Shown piece by piece: positions 18,262-26,409 of a DNA stretch of 64,000 bases (positions are counted from its first letter, which is position 1; the number at the start of each line of letters is the position of its first letter). The stretch covers positions 15,265-79,264 of the forward strand of contig CAYMNG010000001.1 of NCBI GenBank assembly GCA_964391765.1, given 5' to 3'. Origin of the DNA: UBA10649 sp964391765. Its GTDB lineage: Bacteria > Actinomycetota > Actinomycetes > S36-B12. Position numbers and translations under genes: made by a program. The notes beneath the pieces are model-generated. The model did no database searches, had not been told where the DNA came from, and worked only from the letters and a program-made list of their open reading frames with translations.

Positions 18262-19619
18262 CACTTGCCCCACGGCAACCGGAAGTGCTCGGAGGAGAGG
18301 TTGACCCCGTGGTCGGCGAGTTTGTCGGTGAACGACGGCGTGATCCCGGTCGGGACGAGCTTGCCCATGGTCTGGCCGCGGTCCTCAGCCCCGTAGTCGA
18401 AGGAGAACAGGTCCTGCATGAGGATCGTGTCGCCCTCCAGGCCGGTGATCTCGGAGATCTGGGTGATGTGCCGGGACCCGTCGCGCAACCGTGCCTGCTG
18501 GACGACGAGGTTGATCGCCGAGGCGATCTGCTCGCGGATCACCCGGACCGGCAGGTCCATGCCGGCCATCAGGACCATGGTCTCGATCCGGCTCAGCGCG
18601 TCCCGCGGCGTGTTCGCGTGCACGGTCGACAGCGACCCGTCGTGGCCGGTGTTCATGGCCTGGAGCATGTCCAGTGCCGCCGCGTCGCGGACCTCGCCGA
18701 CGATGATGCGGTCCGGGCGCATACGCAGCGTGTTGCGGACCAGGTCGCGGATCGTGACCTGTCCCATACCCTCCACGTTCGCCGGTCGCGACTCCATCCG
18801 CAGCACGTGCGGCTGGCTCAACTGCAGTTCCGCGGCGTCCTCAACGGTGACGATGCGCTCGTCGTCGGGGATGAATCCGGACAGGACGTTCAACGTCGTG
18901 GTCTTGCCCGAGCCGGTGCCGCCGCTGATGAGGACGTTCAACCGGCCGCGCACGCACGCCTCCAACACGTCCGTCGAACCGCGGGTCAGCGTCCCGATCG
19001 TGACGAGGTCCTTGGCGGTGAAGGGGTCCTTGGCGAACTTCCGGATCGTCAGCGAGCACCCGTCCAGGGCGATCGGCGGCAGGACCGCGTTGACGCGGCT
19101 GCCGTCGGGCAACCGGGCGTCGACCATCGGACTGGCCTCGTCGATCCGTCGGCCGACCCGCGAGACGATCCGGTCGATCGTGCGGCGCAGGTGCTCCTCG
19201 TCGGAGAAGCGCAGGTCCGTCGCGTGCAGCTTGCCGGCCCGCTCGATGAAGATCGCGTCGGCGCGGTTGACCATGATCTCGGTGATCTCCGGGTCGCGCA
19301 GTAGCGGCTCCAGCGGCCCGTTGCCCAAGATGTCGTCGATGATCTCCTGCGAGATCCGGGCCCGGTCGACGGTCGACAGCGGCCGGTTCGACTTCGCCAG
19401 GACGGTCTGGATCGCGTTGAAGACGTTCTCCTCGAGGACCCGCTGCTCCATCTGGCCGGCATAGGCCTGCTGACCCAGTGCCTGCAGCAGTTGCTCGTGC
19501 ACGTCGTGCTTCAACGCCGCGTACTCGTCGCGGGCGATCATCGAGCGCTTGCCCGACGGGGTGGGGGCGAGGCGCTGCTGCGGTGGGCTGATGCTGTTCA
19601 GCCGCTCGGCCAGGCCCAT
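18261..19619 (-). CDS. tadA: Tad pilus assembly ATPase TadA/CpaF
   Basis: 452 aa from ATG 19619. The type II/IV secretion ATPase features are all present: VLISGGTGSGKTTTLNVLSG (Walker A), an Asp box (ERIVTVEDAAELQLSQPHVL), Walker B (RPDRIIVGEVRDAAALDML) and a His box (MNTGHDGSLSTVHANTPRDA). The N-terminal extension (1-120) is typical of CpaF. It powers pilus extension from the cytoplasmic side. Starts one base after the cpaE-like stop. Confidence 0.93.
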   Translation of the reverse strand: MGLAERLNSISPPQQRLAPTPSGKRSMIARDEYAALKHDVHEQLLQALGQQAYAGQMEQRVLEENVFNAIQTVLAKSNRPLSTVDRARISQEIIDDILGNGPLEPLLRDPEITEIMVNRADAIFIERAGKLHATDLRFSDEEHLRRTIDRIVSRVGRRIDEASPMVDARLPDGSRVNAVLPPIALDGCSLTIRKFAKDPFTAKDLVTIGTLTRGSTDVLEACVRGRLNVLISGGTGSGKTTTLNVLSGFIPDDERIVTVEDAAELQLSQPHVLRMESRPANVEGMGQVTIRDLVRNTLRMRPDRIIVGEVRDAAALDMLQAMNTGHDGSLSTVHANTPRDALSRIETMVLMAGMDLPVRVIREQIASAINLVVQQARLRDGSRHITQISEITGLEGDTILMQDLFSFDYGAEDRGQTMGKLVPTGITPSFTDKLADHGVNLSSEHFRLPWGK

Positions 19620-19620
19620 G

Positions 19621-20808
19621 TCAACTCCTCTTGAACAGCGACTTCTTCGCCGGCTTCGCCGCCTGGGCGCCGGCCGCGCTCGCGGACACCGACGAGGATC
19701 GCCGCAGCTTCGCGGCCAGGTCGGCGAACGCCTTGGCCACGGCGTGCCGTGGGTTCGCCTCCACGACGGTCACACCCTCGTTCAGCCGGGCCGGGACCTC
19801 GACGCTGGAGGGGACCTCGACGGTGATCGGCACCCCGATCGTGCGCTCGACGTCGGCCGCGGTCAGGCCGACCTTGGACCCGCCGCGGTTGAGGACGACG
19901 TTCCACTTGCTGCGCGGGAAGCCGAGGTTGTCCAAGGTGTCGAGGGTCACCTTCAGGTTCTTCAGCGCCGGCATGTCGAGGGTCGTCAGCAGGACGTACG
20001 CGTCGGCCATGTCGAAGGTCTTCAGGACGACGTCGGTGAACGCCGGCGGCGCGTCGACGATGACGTAGTCGTACATGTCGGCCAGGACGCGCAGGATCTC
20101 CCCGGCCAGCGCCGCGGACACGAACTCCGCGTCGGCCGGCTTCGTCGGGGCGAGCAGGCAGTCCAGCCGGGCCTTGTACGGCACGACCAACGAGGACATC
20201 GCCCGCTCGTCGAGGCCGCCCTGCATGCCCAGCGCGTCGCTGATCGTCTTCGCCGGATCGAGTTGGAGGGCGATCGCGATGTCACCGGTCTCCAGGTCGA
20301 AGTCGACCAGCGCGACCGAGGAGTTCTCCCCGTCCAGGCTCAGCGCGGCGGCGAGGTTCGTCGAGATCGTCGTCTTGCCGCAGCCGCCCTTGGAGGAGAA
20401 GACCAGGATGATCTTCCCGGTGCGGCCACCGGGACCGCCGGTCTCGACGTTGCGCAGCTGCTGGGACACCGCGACCGACCGCTTGCACGCCCCGACGAGG
20501 GACTCCACGTCGTCGGCGAGCACGACCTCGCGGATGCCGGCGCGCAGCGCCTCGGCCATCGTCGAGACCTCCATCCGGCGGCGCAGCAGGACGACGCCGA
20601 GGAACGGCCGGCGCAGCCGGTAGGTCTCCGCCACCTCCGTCGCGACCGCCATCGACACGTCCGGGCCGACGACGACGAGGTCCTCGTCGGGGTGGTTGTC
20701 GAGGTAGGCGTCGAGCTTCTGCGCGGTCTCGACGACGTCGACGTCGTCGGCCAACGTGAACCGGAACCGGTCGGCGTCGCGATCGGTGTCGCCGAGAACA
20801 ACAGGCAC
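19621..20808 (-). CDS. cpaE: CpaE/TadZ-like pilus localisation ATPase
   Basis: 395 aa from GTG 20808, with GAGGGGA 6 bases upstream. An atypical receiver-like N-terminus (about 1-120) precedes a MinD/ParA-type ATPase with the deviant Walker A FSSKGGCGKTTISTNLA and YDYVIVDAPPAFTDVV as Walker B. CpaE/TadZ proteins place the Tad machine at the pole or membrane. It is the second gene of the operon after cpaB and ends one base before tadA. Confidence 0.88.
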   Translation of the reverse strand: MPVVLGDTDRDADRFRFTLADDVDVVETAQKLDAYLDNHPDEDLVVVGPDVSMAVATEVAETYRLRRPFLGVVLLRRRMEVSTMAEALRAGIREVVLADDVESLVGACKRSVAVSQQLRNVETGGPGGRTGKIILVFSSKGGCGKTTISTNLAAALSLDGENSSVALVDFDLETGDIAIALQLDPAKTISDALGMQGGLDERAMSSLVVPYKARLDCLLAPTKPADAEFVSAALAGEILRVLADMYDYVIVDAPPAFTDVVLKTFDMADAYVLLTTLDMPALKNLKVTLDTLDNLGFPRSKWNVVLNRGGSKVGLTAADVERTIGVPITVEVPSSVEVPARLNEGVTVVEANPRHAVAKAFADLAAKLRRSSSVSASAAGAQAAKPAKKSLFKRS

Positions 20809-20833
20809 GGTGATTCCCCTCGAGTCGTGCGGG

Positions 20834-21568
20834 TTAGTCGAACAGGTTGCCTTCGGTGGTGCCGGCGTTCGTCTGGATCTGCGTCCCCTCGCCCAACAGG
20901 CCGAGGTACAACGAACCGAACTGGCTGGCGTAGATAACCTTCTCGGCATCGGCCTGGCTCAGCGCGAGCGTGAGGAGGGCCGACGGCGCCTGCGCACCGG
21001 CCGACCCGTCCGGGTTGGTCGTCGCGGTCGCCGAGGTCGAGTCCCCGACAGCGATCACCATCACCTTGGGCAGGAGGACGCGAACGACCGAGCCGGCGGT
21101 GTTCTTGCCCTGCTCGGTGTAGGTGTTGAAGATGACGACCTCGGATCCGGGTCGGACGAAGTTCCCGACCCGCTGCGGATCGCCGAGGGAGATCGAGATG
21201 GCCACCATCCCGTCGGGCACCGGCACCGCCTCGACCTTCGGCAGCTCCGCGACGAAGTTGCTGGTCAGCAGGATCTGGCCCGGGCTCACCGTGTTCAGGG
21301 CCAGCAGGCCGGTGTTCTCGGCCGTGACCGCGGTGATCGATCCGGTCGGGGCCATGGTCGAGGGGACCTGGGTCGACTCGACCAGACCCCCGGCCACGGC
21401 GTCGCCCAGCGGCATCCCCGCCGGGATCGTGCCCGTGGTGACCAGCACCGACACCGGCTGCTGCTCGTCCAGGACTCGCTGCTCGGCACCACGCGTGTAG
21501 AAGAACACGATGCCCGCGGCGACGACCGCGAGCGCGACGGCCAAGACGATTGGCAGCACCTTCTTCAT
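20834..21568 (-). CDS. cpaB: SAF-domain pilus assembly protein CpaB/RcpC
   Basis: 244 aa from ATG 21568. An N-terminal membrane anchor (MKKVLPIVLAVALAVVAAG) is followed by a SAF domain (about 40-105; VLVTTGTIPAGMPLGDAV) and the RcpC/CpaB domain (MVAISISLGDPQRVGNFVRP; GSEVVIFNT). It acts outside the cytoplasmic membrane in Tad pilus assembly. TAGGGT lies six bases before the ATG on the minus strand, a candidate -10 for a leaderless operon transcript. Confidence 0.85.
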   Translation of the reverse strand: MKKVLPIVLAVALAVVAAGIVFFYTRGAEQRVLDEQQPVSVLVTTGTIPAGMPLGDAVAGGLVESTQVPSTMAPTGSITAVTAENTGLLALNTVSPGQILLTSNFVAELPKVEAVPVPDGMVAISISLGDPQRVGNFVRPGSEVVIFNTYTEQGKNTAGSVVRVLLPKVMVIAVGDSTSATATTNPDGSAGAQAPSALLTLALSQADAEKVIYASQFGSLYLGLLGEGTQIQTNAGTTEGNLFD

Positions 21569-21707
21569 GGATCCACCCTATCCGCGTTCATTGCCCCGAT
21601 TCCCCCTTACTCCTGTGCCGCCCGCCGCGTGGTCGCGACCGCACCTCGTCGCACAGGCTAGACCCCGGCGCCCGCTGGTGTGCGGTACTACGACCCGGAC
21701 ACAGACG

Positions 21708-21746
21708 CAGATTGGGGGCCGGCGCCGGGCGCCGGCCCCCAATCTG
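21708..21746 (-). terminator. Strong hairpin terminator after the Flp pilin gene
   Basis: A perfect inverted repeat, CAGATTGGGGGCCGGCGCC and its complement, separated by one base (so the loop opens a few pairs). It begins 26 bases beyond the pilin stop. There is no T-tract, as is common in actinobacteria. It would separate the abundant pilin message from the pilus machine operon. Confidence 0.8.
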
Positions 21747-21771
21747 TCGATGCCTGCGAACGCAGTACCGA

Positions 21772-21972
21772 CTAGGAGACGCTCTGCGCGACTCGGTTGA
21801 AGATGCCGCTGAGGTTACGGCCGAGCAGGGCGACCGCGACGATGATGATCACCGCGATCAGTGCGACGATCAGGCCGTACTCGACTGCGGTGGCGCCGCG
21901 GTCGCGGGACTCCATGATCTCCTGCTTCTTCTGCAGCATCAGGACGTGTGCCTTCATGGCGAGGGTCTTCAT
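21772..21972 (-). CDS. flp: Flp/Fap-type pilin
   Basis: 66 aa from ATG 21972. The leader is cut at the Gly-Ala junction in DRGATAVEYGLIVALIAV, with Glu at +5 and Tyr following, the Flp signature. A single hydrophobic helix (IVALIAVIIIVAVALLG) and a short tail (FNRVAQSVS) follow. It should be the major Tad pilus subunit, processed by the A24 peptidase at 14719. It stands alone with its own terminator, upstream of cpaB-cpaE-tadA-tadB-tadC. Confidence 0.9.
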   Translation of the reverse strand: MKTLAMKAHVLMLQKKQEIMESRDRGATAVEYGLIVALIAVIIIVAVALLGRNLSGIFNRVAQSVS

Positions 21973-22157
21973 CTGGTTCTCACTCCCTGGATCGAGGTGG
22001 CCCCGTCGGTCACCTGCTTGGTTTGCCGTGCTCGTGGATCGCAATCTTGGGATTCACGTCCGTTCCGTCTGCCTCGTACCTTTCCCCCGTCAGTTCACGA
22101 ATGCCTCTCATCGCTCTCCCGGACGGTGCTCATCCGCGCCGTCGATCCGCGGGCGCG

Positions 22158-23033
22158 TCAGGCGTCGGTGGTCACCTCCGCCTCGCCGTCGACGACGATC
22201 TGCCCGCGGCCACCGGCCTTGGCGGAGTACAGCGCCCGCCCGGCGCGGGAGATGACGTCCTCGAGCTCTTGGTCCGGCGCCCACAGTGCCGCCCCGATCG
22301 AGACCGACGCCGGGATAGGCCCGACGGTCGTGCGGATCGGATTGCTGTTCACCGACGCGATCACGCGCTGCAGGGCCGGCCGGGCCGCCTGCGGCTCGGC
22401 GAGGACCGCGAGGAGGAACTCGTCGCCGTCCCATCGGGCCACGGTGTCGTGGGCCGGCAGCGCGTGCCGGAGCCGGCCGGCCACCGCCTGCAAGAACTCG
22501 TCGCCGACGTCGCTGCCGTACTGCTCGTTGACCCCCTTGAACAGGTCGCAGTCGACGAACGCGATGAGGCGGTCGCCGGCCGAGTTCCGCGGCCCCAGCG
22601 CGCGGATCGCCCCGCGGCGGTTGAGCAGTCCGGTCATCGAGTCGGTGTCCGCCTGGGTGTGCAACTGGAACTGCACGGACTTGCGGCGCTCGATCGGCGC
22701 GGCCTGGATCGACGCCGGTGTCGCACGCAGCCGACTGGCGACCACGGCGACCGCGGCGAAGACGACCAGCGCGATCAGCGGGACGACGCTGTCCGTCGTC
22801 GGTTCGTCCGTCGGCAGGAAGGTGAGCACCAGGCCGGCGACGAACGACACGACCGCCACGAGGGCGGTGAACGGGATTCCGGCGAAGACGGCCGACAGCA
22901 CCGGGACCACGACCATGAGCGCCACGTAGGTGGCGTGCTGGCCGGTCGCGATCCCCAGCGCGAACAGCACGACGAGGACGACGAGCGGGATGACGACCCC
23001 CCGGGTCACTTCGGACCTTCGGCTGCTGTTCAC
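22158..23033 (-). CDS. Membrane diguanylate-cyclase-like protein (GGDEF domain)
   Basis: 291 aa from GTG 23033 with AGGGGAGA 5 bases upstream. Four or five membrane helices (about 12-110) precede a GGDEF domain with AFVDCDLFKGVNEQYGSDVG and the active-site loop WDGDEFLL. The first Gly of GGDEF is Asp here, while the metal-binding D-E is kept, so activity is uncertain. No RxxD inhibitory site is evident. TAGACT at 23072-23067 (minus strand) is a candidate -10. Cyclic-di-GMP control of the adjacent pilus genes is a guess. Confidence 0.8.
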   Translation of the reverse strand: MNSSRRSEVTRGVVIPLVVLVVLFALGIATGQHATYVALMVVVPVLSAVFAGIPFTALVAVVSFVAGLVLTFLPTDEPTTDSVVPLIALVVFAAVAVVASRLRATPASIQAAPIERRKSVQFQLHTQADTDSMTGLLNRRGAIRALGPRNSAGDRLIAFVDCDLFKGVNEQYGSDVGDEFLQAVAGRLRHALPAHDTVARWDGDEFLLAVLAEPQAARPALQRVIASVNSNPIRTTVGPIPASVSIGAALWAPDQELEDVISRAGRALYSAKAGGRGQIVVDGEAEVTTDA

Positions 23034-23150
23034 GGCTCTCCCCTGTCCTGGCGACGATCGCGCGGCAGTCTACGCCGGGAGAGTGCCGATTCGTGGGTCA
23101 CTTCGGCAGCGACCCGCCGACGGCCCCGCGGCGCGGCCCGGGCCGGCAAC

Positions 23151-23167
23151 TAGGGACTTTGGTCCTG
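23151..23167 (+). promoter_or_regulatory. DosR/DevR-like box upstream of the Usp-CBS operon
   Basis: TAGGGACTTTGGTCCTG matches the core of the mycobacterial DosR palindrome (GGGACTWWAGTCCC) closely and is a near-palindrome itself. It lies about 58 bases before the Usp start. Usp and CBS genes are classic members of the hypoxia/dormancy regulon in actinobacteria, so a DosR-type regulator probably activates this operon. Confidence 0.65.
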
Positions 23168-23224
23168 CCGACCCGGACCCGACTGCCGTGGCTCGCCCCG
23201 GTGCACGCGGGGCATCCTTGGGTG

Positions 23225-24130
23225 ATGACCGATCAGACCCCGTTCGCCGGCCGCGTCGTCGTCGGCTTCGACGGCTCGCCGACCTCTCGTCAGGCCACCG
23301 ACTGGGCCGCGGCCGAAGCCCGCGCGCGCGGACGCGGACTCGGCCTCGTCCACGCCCTGCTGCCGCCGGTCACGACCGGCGGGCTCGGGGTCGGTCTTCC
23401 GCCGAGTCTGGACGTGATCGACACGCTGGAGCGGACCGCGAGCGAGGAACTGGACCGGACCGCCGCGTCGCTGTCCGGACTCGACGTCACCACGACGGTC
23501 GCGATCGGGTCGCCCAGCGCGGTCCTGCTGGCGGCCTCGGAGACCGCCGATCTCGTCGTGGTCGGTTCGCGCGGGCGCGGCGGGTTCACCGGGCTGCTGC
23601 TCGGCTCGGTCGGCGCGCAGGTCGCCGCGCACGCCAGCTGCCCCGTCGTGGTGTTCCGCGCCGCGCCGGCGCAGACGGCGAACCGGGTCGTCGTCGGCGT
23701 CGACGGATCGGTCGCCGGGGCCGCCGCGCTGGAGTTCGCCTTCGACGCCGCGAGCCGCCGCGGCAGTTCGATCCTGGCCGTGCACGCATGGGACGTCCCG
23801 TCCTACGACCTGATCGTCATGCCGGACGGTCCGGTGCCACTGCCCCTCGCCGACGTCGCCGACGACGAGGTCCGGCTCGCGGCGGAGGCACTGGCCGGAT
23901 TCCGCGAGGCGTACCCCGATGTCGAGGTCGAGGAGCGGCTCACCCGCTCGCCCGCGGTCCGCGCGCTCGTCGACGCGTCCGCCGACGCGGCGCTGCTCGT
24001 CGTCGGCACGCGCGGGCGCTCACCGGCGTTGGGCGCGCTGCTCGGTTCGGTCAGCAACGGCGTCCTCCACCGCGCCCGCGTCCCCGTCGCCGTCGTGGGT
24101 CCGGCCGCGCACGAGGCGAGCGCCGCATGA
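23225..24130 (+). CDS. Tandem universal stress protein
   Basis: 301 aa from ATG 23225. Two UspA domains: residues about 8-145 (RVVVGFDGSPTSRQATDWAA ... VVVGSRGRGGFTGLLLGSV) and about 155-290 (RVVVGVDGSVAGAAALEFAF ... LVVGTRGRSPALGALLGSVS). Each has the ATP-binding G-x2-G-x9-G(S/T) loop. Cytoplasmic ATP-binding stress protein. It overlaps the CBS gene by ATGA and lies behind a DosR-like box. Confidence 0.88.
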   Translation: MTDQTPFAGRVVVGFDGSPTSRQATDWAAAEARARGRGLGLVHALLPPVTTGGLGVGLPPSLDVIDTLERTASEELDRTAASLSGLDVTTTVAIGSPSAVLLAASETADLVVVGSRGRGGFTGLLLGSVGAQVAAHASCPVVVFRAAPAQTANRVVVGVDGSVAGAAALEFAFDAASRRGSSILAVHAWDVPSYDLIVMPDGPVPLPLADVADDEVRLAAEALAGFREAYPDVEVEERLTRSPAVRALVDASADAALLVVGTRGRSPALGALLGSVSNGVLHRARVPVAVVGPAAHEASAA

Positions 24131-24537
24131 GCGCCGCGTTCGAGTCCGGTCGTGGTGTCCTCATCGGCGAACTGATGTCCCGGCCGGTCCTGACCGTCGA
24201 GGTCGACGAGTCGTTGTGGGACGCCTGGCAACTGCTGTTCGTCTCCGGGCTGCGGCACCTCGTTGTCCTCGACACCGAGGGCTCGACGGTGGGCGTCATC
24301 AGCGACCGCAACATCTTGTCCGAGGTCCCGGCGACCGCGGACCACCTGGGGTCGCGGTTCGTGCGGGACGTGCTGCCGATGGTCCCCCTCGTCGCGGTCA
24401 CCCCGACCGACGACCCGATGACCGCCGCCCGCGCGATGGCGGCCAGGGCGATCGAGGCGGTTCCGGTGCTCGACGCCGGCGGGCACCTGGTCGGGATCGT
24501 CACGGAGTCCGACATCGTCCGGTGGCTGGGGTCCTGA
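24127..24537 (+). CDS. CBS-domain protein (hypoxic response type)
   Basis: 136 aa from ATG 24127. Two CBS motifs: IGELMSRPVLTVEVDESLWD to VGVISDRNIL, and VRDVLPMVPLVAVTPTDDPM to VGIVTESDIVRWLG. Stand-alone CBS pairs bind adenosine nucleotides and sense energy charge. Co-translated with the Usp gene, which is the usual pairing in DosR-type regulons. Confidence 0.85.
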   Translation: MSAAFESGRGVLIGELMSRPVLTVEVDESLWDAWQLLFVSGLRHLVVLDTEGSTVGVISDRNILSEVPATADHLGSRFVRDVLPMVPLVAVTPTDDPMTAARAMAARAIEAVPVLDAGGHLVGIVTESDIVRWLGS

Positions 24538-24573
24538 CGACCTCGCCGCACCGTGTCGACCGACGCGTGCCGA

Positions 24574-24602
24574 CTGACGCGGGTCAACCGACCTCGTAGG
24601 GT
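24574..24602 (+). promoter_or_regulatory. Leaderless promoter of orn
   Basis: CTGACG (24574-24579), 17 bases, TAGGGT (24597-24602); the ATG at 24610 starts 7 bases after the -10 box, where transcription should begin. Confidence 0.55.
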
Positions 24603-24609
24603 GCGGGCC

Positions 24610-25263
24610 ATGGCAGTGAGCGCGGACCGGCTCGTGTGGATCGACTGCGAGATGACCGGACTGGACCCCCGACGTGACGAGATCGTCGAGATCGCCTGCA
24701 TCGTCACCGAGGCGGACCTCACCGAGGTGGACGCCGGGATCACGGTCGTGGTCAAGCCCGACGACGCGCCGCTGGCCGCGATGGACGACGTCGTGGTGCG
24801 GATGCACACCGAGTCGGGTCTGCTGGCGCAGATCCCGGACGGCATCACCGTCGCCGAGGCGCAGGAGCGCGTGCTCGCGTACGTCCTCGGCCACGTGCCG
24901 GACGCCCGCAAGGCCCCGCTCGCGGGGTCCAGCGTGTACGTCGACCGGGGGTTCCTCGCTCGCTACATGCCCGACCTCGACGCCCACCTGCACTACCGCG
25001 TGATCGACGTCTCGACGGTCAAGGAACTCGCCCGACGGTGGTACCCCCGGGTCTACTTCGCCACCCCGCAGAAGACGGGCAACCACCGGGCCTTGGCGGA
25101 CATCCGCGAGTCGATCGCGGAGCTGCGGTACTACCGCGACGCGATGCTCGTCCCGCACCCCGGACCGGACTCCGCGACCGTGCAGGCCCTCGCGAAGGCC
25201 CACGTCGTCGACCACGACGCCGCCGTCGTCCCCGGGTCCGGGGAAGCGGCCGGTCCGGGATAG
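24610..25263 (+). CDS. orn: Oligoribonuclease
   Basis: 217 aa from ATG 24610. DEDDh 3'-5' exonuclease: motif I LVWIDCEMTGLD, the motif II region GSSVYVDRGFLARYMPDLD, and motif III HRALADIRESIAELRYY with the catalytic His and Asp. It degrades 2-5-nt RNAs, including pGpG from cyclic-di-GMP turnover, to mononucleotides. Length and order match actinobacterial Orn. The C-terminus is an Ala/Gly-rich tail. Followed by tRNA-His. Confidence 0.93.
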   Translation: MAVSADRLVWIDCEMTGLDPRRDEIVEIACIVTEADLTEVDAGITVVVKPDDAPLAAMDDVVVRMHTESGLLAQIPDGITVAEAQERVLAYVLGHVPDARKAPLAGSSVYVDRGFLARYMPDLDAHLHYRVIDVSTVKELARRWYPRVYFATPQKTGNHRALADIRESIAELRYYRDAMLVPHPGPDSATVQALAKAHVVDHDAAVVPGSGEAAGPG

Positions 25264-25289
25264 ACTCACGCGTCCGCTCCGTGCGGCAT

Positions 25290-25366
25290 GGTGGGTGTAG
25301 CTCAGTTGGTAGAGCACCTGGTTGTGGTCCAGGTGGTCGCGGGTTCAAGTCCCGTCACTCACCCCA
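25290..25366 (+). tRNA. tRNA-His (anticodon GTG)
   Basis: Cloverleaf with acceptor GTGGGTG/CACTCAC, D-arm TAGCTCAGTTGGTAGAGC, anticodon loop TTGTGGT (GTG at 25324-25326) and T-arm GGGTTCAAGTCCC. The extra G at 25290 can serve as G-1 opposite C73. CCA is encoded (25364-25366). TAGACT at 25261-25266 is a fitting -10 box. Confidence 0.96.
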
Positions 25367-25376
25367 CCCCCGTTTC

Positions 25377-25391
25377 TCCCGCTTTGCGGGA
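25377..25391 (+). terminator. Possible weak terminator after tRNA-His
   Basis: TCCCGC-TTT-GCGGGA forms a 6-bp stem 10 bases past the tRNA. No T-tract follows. Confidence 0.35.
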
Positions 25392-25459
25392 CGGGCGGGC
25401 AGTTGGGGGCCAGATCCGGCATCCAGGTGCCCGGGGGTCCCACTCACGGCCGGGGTCCG

Positions 25460-25723
25460 TCACGAATAGGCGTCACGCCGATGACGGATGCTGACCACTC
25501 GGACTGCGACACGGTCCTCGTGAATCGTGTAGATGACACGGAACTCCCCTCGCCGGGCGGCGTAGAAGCCAGCCAACGCGTCGCGGAGCGACTTGCCCAC
25601 ACGATGCGGGTTCTCGGCCAGCGGCCCGAAGACGAACTCGACACAGGCCGCCGCCACCGCTTCGGGCAGGTCAGCGTCCAAGGCTCGCCGCGCTCGCGGC
25701 GACAGGTAGATCGCGTAGGTCAC
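25460..25723 (-). CDS. RelE/ParE-family mRNA interferase toxin
   Basis: 87 aa from GTG 25723, overlapping the antitoxin stop (GTGA). The RelE fold is recognisable from YAIYLSPRARRALDADLPEA, NPHRVGKSLRDALAGFYAAR, RGEFRVIYTIHED and VVSIRHRRDAY; the basic C-terminal RHRRDAY is the usual active-site end. It would cut mRNA on the ribosome when freed from the antitoxin. Sits just beyond tRNA-His, a common site for mobile cargo. Confidence 0.85.
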   Translation of the reverse strand: MTYAIYLSPRARRALDADLPEAVAAACVEFVFGPLAENPHRVGKSLRDALAGFYAARRGEFRVIYTIHEDRVAVRVVSIRHRRDAYS

Positions 25724-26001
25724 GAAGGCAAGCGGCCTGCCGCGCGAAACTCGGCCCTGACGACATCCCCGGGGATCCACTGCTCATCTGTCAGGGATGC
25801 GGCCTCGCGGAGGTCGGCCATCGTCGCGGCATCACCCAAGATGTCGAGGGTCTCCATCAGGGAGTCGTAGTCGTCGGCGCTCATCAGGACCGCTGCGCGA
25901 CGACCGTTCTTGGTCACCTCGACCCGCTGGTGGGTGCGCTCTGCTTCCTCGACCAACTTCGAGAGGTTGGCGCGCACGTCGGCGATCGGCAGGGTCGTCA
26001 T
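25720..26001 (-). CDS. Phd/YefM-family antitoxin
   Basis: 93 aa from ATG 26001. The N-terminus MTTLPIADVRANLSKLVEEA and VEVTKNGRRAAVLMSADDYD are typical of Phd/YefM DNA-binding antitoxins; the C-terminal half wraps the toxin. TAGAAT (minus strand, 26014-26009) lies 7 bases before the ATG, giving a leaderless, probably autoregulated operon. An in-frame ATG at 26025 is less likely. Confidence 0.85.
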   Translation of the reverse strand: MTTLPIADVRANLSKLVEEAERTHQRVEVTKNGRRAAVLMSADDYDSLMETLDILGDAATMADLREAASLTDEQWIPGDVVRAEFRAAGRLPS

Positions 26002-26015
26002 GTACACGATTCTAG

Positions 26016-26396
26016 CGCGAATCATGCCCGGCCAGACGTTGACGAGCCGGGCCTACGGACGAGTCCCGGCGGTCGTCACGTGGCCACCGACCTCGTCGCC
26101 CGCGCCCAGTTCGCGGACCCTTCGATGCGTTCGGCGCGCTGCGGCGAAGGCGCTCGCAGGTCGAGTACCCGCGCTACCGCGGCGACATCGCGACCGAAGC
26201 GGAGGCCACCGAGGCGCTCGCACAGGACCCCGCGATCCATGATGTTGCGAGCGAGTTTCTGCCCACCCTGACCCTGTGCCAGACCCCGGCGAACCACCCC
26301 CGTCCGAATCGCTGACCGGCGACCGCCGCGCAGGTGCCGGACCGAGCCTGGCGGCGTGGTTGACCTCCCACCGTGGTCGCCCTAATCTACAACCTC
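26016..26396. other. Intergenic stretch holding a gene remnant
   Basis: No intact gene. It holds the antitoxin promoter (left), a probable HEPN remnant (26121-26315) and the ArsR promoter/operator (right). Confidence 0.5.
26121..26315 (+). pseudogene. 5'-truncated HEPN-domain protein remnant
   Basis: 64 codons in one frame, ending at TGA 26313, read FDAFGALRRRRSQVEYPRYR followed by an acidic helix (ATEAEATEALAQD). The LRxxRxxxEYP arrangement resembles the C-terminal half of HEPN proteins that pair with antitoxins or nucleotidyltransferases. No start or N-terminal half is found in frame upstream. A short real gene is possible but unlikely. Confidence 0.45.
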
Positions 26397-26409
26397 ATGG
26401 TTGTAGATT
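26360..26409 (+). promoter_or_regulatory. ArsR promoter with overlapping palindromic operator
   Basis: TTGACC (26360-26365), 17 bases, TAATCT (26383-26388). A perfect 10-bp inverted repeat, AATCTACAAC (26384-26393) and GTTGTAGATT (26400-26409), separated by 6 bases, covers the -10 box and the start codon. This is the expected place for an autorepressing ArsR operator. Confidence 0.75.
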
